DNA of 64,000 nt from positions 110,277,375-110,341,374 of the forward strand of contig CM054179.1 in NCBI GenBank assembly GCA_028829895.1, in the 5' to 3' direction. Numbering within the stretch: position 1 is the first letter of the stretch; each line of letters opens with the position of its first letter. Source of the stretch: Sinotaia quadrata (Eukaryota > Mollusca > Gastropoda > Architaenioglossa > Viviparidae). Shown here piece by piece: positions 59,768 through 64,000 of the stretch. Made by a program: the position numbers and the translations under genes. The notes beneath the pieces are model-generated. The model saw nothing but the letters and a program-made list of their open reading frames with translations. It was not told the origin of the DNA and searched no databases.

Positions 59768-60127
59768 TTATGATTCTATATATTTGTTGATGACATTTTT
59801 TACCCTAGGTGAGCGTGATTTGTTAATAAAGTAGTGTTCTTCTTTCTTATAAACGAGTGTACATTTCTTCCTCGAACGGTAACGCATGGAGTGTCCAAGG
59901 GTAAGGGGCAGTGATATATCTATTGCATCAAGCGACGTGTTCTTAATGTTCGTCCGTTGGGCCTTAGCAAGGGATCGTAAATGTGAAGGCCATTTACTGT
60001 GATTAATAGAGTCGTCAGATATCGATTCAGTAACCTCATTATTTGTGAAATATATATCGAGAGATTGGGCTTGACTGAGATTTGTTCCCTCAATATTTAT
60101 CATTACTTGCCTTGATTCATTGTCCAA
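59768..60127 (-). CDS. Uncharacterised open frame, 119 codons
   Basis: This ATG-to-stop frame begins MDNESRQVMINIEGTNLSQ and ends near KNVINKYIES. It is mixed in composition with no low-complexity bias, unlike most long frames here, which come from microsatellites. No domain, signal peptide or membrane segment is recognised. The region upstream on the minus strand has stops in frame, and no convincing splice sites were identified. It may be a fragment of an unrecognised transposon or chance. Confidence 0.2.
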   Translation of the reverse strand: MDNESRQVMINIEGTNLSQAQSLDIYFTNNEVTESISDDSINHSKWPSHLRSLAKAQRTNIKNTSLDAIDISLPLTLGHSMRYRSRKKCTLVYKKEEHYFINKSRSPRVKNVINKYIES

Positions 60128-60935
60128 AATATTAATATTTAATTCAGATAATTATGTAGTCAAGGGGGAAGACCATCATACCCACTAGCATACTATAAAT
60201 TAATACCTTGCATGATTTGATTGAATGTAGGGGGGGGAGCGCTTCCGGCTTTCGCGTACCTTGCATGAACTGTGGCTCTGAGTTTTGTTCTACGAGTCAT
60301 GAATCCATGTCCCAGTCACACTCGCAAACAGTCCTTGACCTAAATACTGCCGTTTTCACTTACTATCCATCCCTCTGTCAACATCTGCCTGCCTGATGGC
60401 GAGGACCTTGGGAAAGATCTCGTCCTTGACATCACTGCAGGCCTGGGTCACCGTGCACCATATGCTGTATGTGCATGCTTATTAGACACCTTGGCCAACT
60501 GTGATGTCTTGGTACTTCAACACAGCAGAGGATCGCAGCTACAATCTTCAGTTTCAATTGCATCACTTAACTGTGTGTGTGTGTTACAGGAACCCACAGG
60601 ATGAGTGTACTGCTCTGCCAAACCCCTTTTGAATATGCAATATTATTTCCATTGAATATGTCATAATAAATTGTAGTCATTTATAATATGCCAGAACACA
60701 TCGCTATGTCTGATTAATGTTTATCATAGTAGCAGTCAGTATCTCCTATGCGGAGGGAGGGCTCACAGAATGTGCCATGTTGTCTGTAATCTAGTGCCAT
60801 GTTGTCTATAGTCTATTTCATGATTTCGTTCTGAGTTTTACATCAGAGGCTGACTGTACTGCTAGTTAGTTGGGCAATTCAAAGCCCATCATCTTTATGT
60901 GAATTAAGCAAACTCGTCCCTACGTCAGGAAAGAT
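60128..60935. other. No recognisable feature
   Basis: Unique-looking sequence with a short duplication of GTGCCATGTTGTCTRTA near 60770-60810. Confidence 0.5.
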
Positions 60936-60945
60936 CAGGTATTTT

Positions 60946-61060
60946 GCGTCATGATATATCCAAATTTCAGTGATAGTTCTGAAATAATCAGTATTAGCAT
61001 CATGAAATATCCAAATTTCAGTGATACTTGTGAAATAATCAGTATAAGCGTCATGAAATA
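60946..61060. repeat. 51-bp tandem repeat, about 2.2 copies
   Basis: CATGATATATCCAAATTTCA followed by GTGATAGTTCTGAAATAATC. The third copy is truncated. Confidence 0.93.
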
Positions 61061-61959
61061 TTCAGTGTATAGTCCGATGTGGCATTCAATGACCTTTTTT
61101 CTTTTAATTGACACTGACCTGGACAATACGTTTTACATTTTTAAATAAATATAAATAAATAAAATAATGAGGTTAAAAATGGTAGTAAATAAGCAAACTG
61201 TCGTAAAATTTATTTAAAATTTAGTACAAAAGTATGCTACACAAATGAGCAGTTGGCATTTTATTAGGACACAATAGTCTGCTCAATGAAAGAGAGCTTC
61301 TGGCTTTCACTAAGTGAAAGAACACAAAATCACAGGTCACAAACCGCTGTTCAGAATGTCTTTCGCAAGCCTTTCTGTCAGTTCCTTGGGTTCTCCAACA
61401 AACATGATTAGATACAAGACACGTCAAAAGAACCAAACAATAAGTCAATGTACCTAAATGAAAGACATCAATATTACAGAGGGTTTCCGACCGCCAAACC
61501 GCCTCAATTTCCTACGGCCATGTAAAATTAACAGAGAGGGGTGTAACAACGCTCGCAAATCTCGAGGCTTGCACGTGCGTGCACGAGACATCACGAGAAC
61601 TACAAACATCAGATTTCAGTACATCAGGCAAACCCAGCACGAGTGCTAATCTTGGGCAGTGAAAATTTAACGAACGTGCCAAATTTTACAGCAAGACATA
61701 CAAGCACACACACCTTTGGGGCCACACTTCCAATCGAACTACGTCACTAACCATAATTTCTTTACTTCGCTATTTCCCGGGCGCGCAATTAATAGCCAGT
61801 TGGATTCGAATTAGGCAATGTCTCCATACAATGAGATTGCCATGTAACAGTTGCTTTAAAAGGAATATACACGCGTACATTGATTATAATTATAGGATAA
61901 TTTCATTTCTTATTTTGTCATCTGCTAGATAAAGTACATTTCAATGTTTCAAGCTTCAA

Positions 61960-62045
61960 CCAGTATGATTTAACTTCACTCAGTGTGATTCACCTTCATT
62001 CAGTTTGATCCAGTTTCAATCAGTGTGATTCAACTTCACTCAGTG
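61960..62045. repeat. About 15-bp repeat
   Basis: CAGTGTGATTCAACTTCACT and shifted variants recur five times. Confidence 0.88.
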
Positions 62046-64000
62046 GCACACTCTGAGATCGATACCTGTCTTGAACGGCTACGGCAATTCACATATTCCT
62101 ATGACTGTAAAGCGGAGCCACCTACTGATCATGTTATTATACTAATAATACCTTTTAAACGTCAATATAAAGTAGCCCACTTACCCACCAGCATTTCGCA
62201 AATGAGAAACTTCCAGTTCATGCTTGAAAACCATTTCTACTGGAAGAACAGCTAGAATGTAAACAGATTTAAATGACCTGAAATGCCGAAATTACGTTAC
62301 AAAGTTATAGATTCAGAGTTTCAATAAAGGCACATTCGGTGAAACTATGAAGCAACAGAAGCCAGTAGCCATTGCGATCAACTGCAAATGGAGGGTGGGT
62401 AGGGGTTAGTGCGCCGTTCGAGCCACTACGTGACGTAATATTTCAAAGTATCGGCAGAAAGTATTGTACTTGAGAAAAAAAAATTAATCGTATAACATTA
62501 TTCTCAATCACTCTTTTCAATGCACCGCACAGAGCACTTGAAAGTTCGATTATAAAACTTCTTTCCTTAAAAGTCAATATTGATTCAGATGAAAAGAACT
62601 CTGTTTAACTGTAAACAGATTGCGAAGCAAGAAAATTTTTCCTGAATGTAATATATAAAGAGACGTTATATTCTGACCAGGTAATTTAGTGCCCATCAAA
62701 CGGGCTAATCGCCCCTTTGAAGATCAAAAAAGAAAGCATTCAGAATTTAGGTTAGGCAAAATGAGTTATTTAATTCTTTCAAATTCTTTGTGCAGATTAA
62801 GACAAAATGATGTGTAGATATTTTCTTATTATTATTCATGTGTGCGTATGCTATCGACTGCTAAACTCAAGAAAGGGGTCGCCGATGCTCGAAAGGGTTA
62901 TTTCACTATCATCTCTAAGAAACGAACTTTCCGAATGACGTCAATATGCACAAAACCGGAAATACAGTGAAAATATTTATTATGTGTGAGTGCGTGCTGG
63001 GACGGGATGGGGGGAGAGACTCACAGTGCCCTATTAACTCGAGTCACAAGGCAGTCGATGACGTACAGGAATGAAGCCAATCAACGCTAGCTTCCCGTAT
63101 TTCCGCCACAGCGAAGTGCGCTTGCGCGATCAAGCTCAACAGCAACACGCCCTCTTCCAAACACGTCTGTTCCAACTGCATACACGGTGTACGGACACAT
63201 TAACTGGGCTGATTGACATTGTGCGCACTTAATGAGAACATTTAAAAGTATTGATTTTACTTATACCTCGGTTGGACATATTCCTCTTCACGCGGTCTTC
63301 GTGTTTGTCCCTAAATCGATGGGACTGGCGCCTTTTAGAGTCAACCCTTAAAAGCCGATGATAAATCTAGGGATTAAATAATTAATCAGAGCCGTTGCTC
63401 TTTGAAATAGTGTATCGATTTTATTTCTTAGCAGAATTATTTGAAAACTAGTAAATTAGTCAACAGGCTAAAGGTCAGACGAACATGTTTCTTCAGAGTA
63501 CAGATAAACACAGTTCTACAGATACACATACGCCGGAGTAGTAGCTTCGTGTGACGTTTTTTTAATGAGCGAACACGATGACAAATCTCTCTGACTAATA
63601 CTTTATTTGTTCACACCACCCAATGAAATATACAGGTCTGTTTTGATGGTGATTGTTTAAAATAATGCAACGGGGATCCAACTAATTTTGCAAGTGTGCT
63701 TTCTGCGAACAGGTATTTAGGAAAGTGTTGTGGACTTAATAATAAATTTACTTAGACTTCAAAAACATTAAGTAGAAAATGCTCGTCAGGATAAACCTCT
63801 GAATTTTACTTCGTACTCTTAAAACTGTTTTGTGCTAAATATGTAAAAATTTAGTAACTGCATAGGACACGTCCGCACTGCCCTCACCTGCAATCTCACA
63901 GTCAGTCTCTATGTACGTCATTCAGCACAATCTGTTTCCGGTAGATGGTGTAAGGAGATGGAAAACTTGAGCTCCTTAACATTTCTCCCCACCTGGGCTG
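62046..64000. other. No recognisable feature
   Basis: AT-rich to mixed sequence up to the window edge, with a CpG-richer patch at about 63090-63180. No gene is supported. Confidence 0.5.

Overview
This window looks like animal nuclear DNA, most likely from a marine invertebrate and possibly a gastropod mollusc. That placement is an inference from the kinds of transposons, the AT-rich sequence and the abundant minisatellites; no taxon-diagnostic host gene was found. There is no operon structure, and no complete host protein-coding gene can be supported. The window reads as an intergenic or intronic region built from transposable elements and tandem repeats.

The centrepiece is a full-length LTR retrotransposon at 8782-16045 (7264 bp). 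It has two 1042-bp LTRs that look identical when read side by side, TG...CA ends and a 5-bp target duplication (GTGAA). A single gag-pol reading frame runs from 10443 to 14780, broken by one in-frame TAG at 12921-12923. The domain order is Gag (coiled coil, SCAN-like capsid, CCHC knuckle), protease, integrase, reverse transcriptase, RNase H. Integrase therefore comes before reverse transcriptase. That is the Ty1/copia order, yet the domains themselves are Ty3/gypsy-like. This combination is the hallmark of the Gmr1-like group, first described in deuterostomes. The element lies inside a roughly 34-bp minisatellite (about 8040-8776, resuming at 16051).

Other mobile DNA: a 5'-truncated, frameshifted non-LTR retrotransposon on the minus strand (about 5800 down to 3148) with endonuclease and RT remains and a GATA-repeat 3' tail; a second minus-strand non-LTR fragment (about 37700-36880); three short hAT-like MITEs (26317-26502, 47573-47744, 55056-55265); one hAT end fragment (from 49238); and a decayed hAT transposase (about 51000-51640) on the plus strand.

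The rest is dominated by tandem repeats. There are more than 25 minisatellite arrays, with units from about 15 to 160 bp and several at 34-35 bp. Long CA/TG, GA/CT and tetranucleotide tracts are also common. Most of the remaining AT-rich sequence shows nothing identifiable. One weak candidate host exon (59476-59585) and one uncharacterised open frame (59768-60127, minus) are recorded with low confidence.
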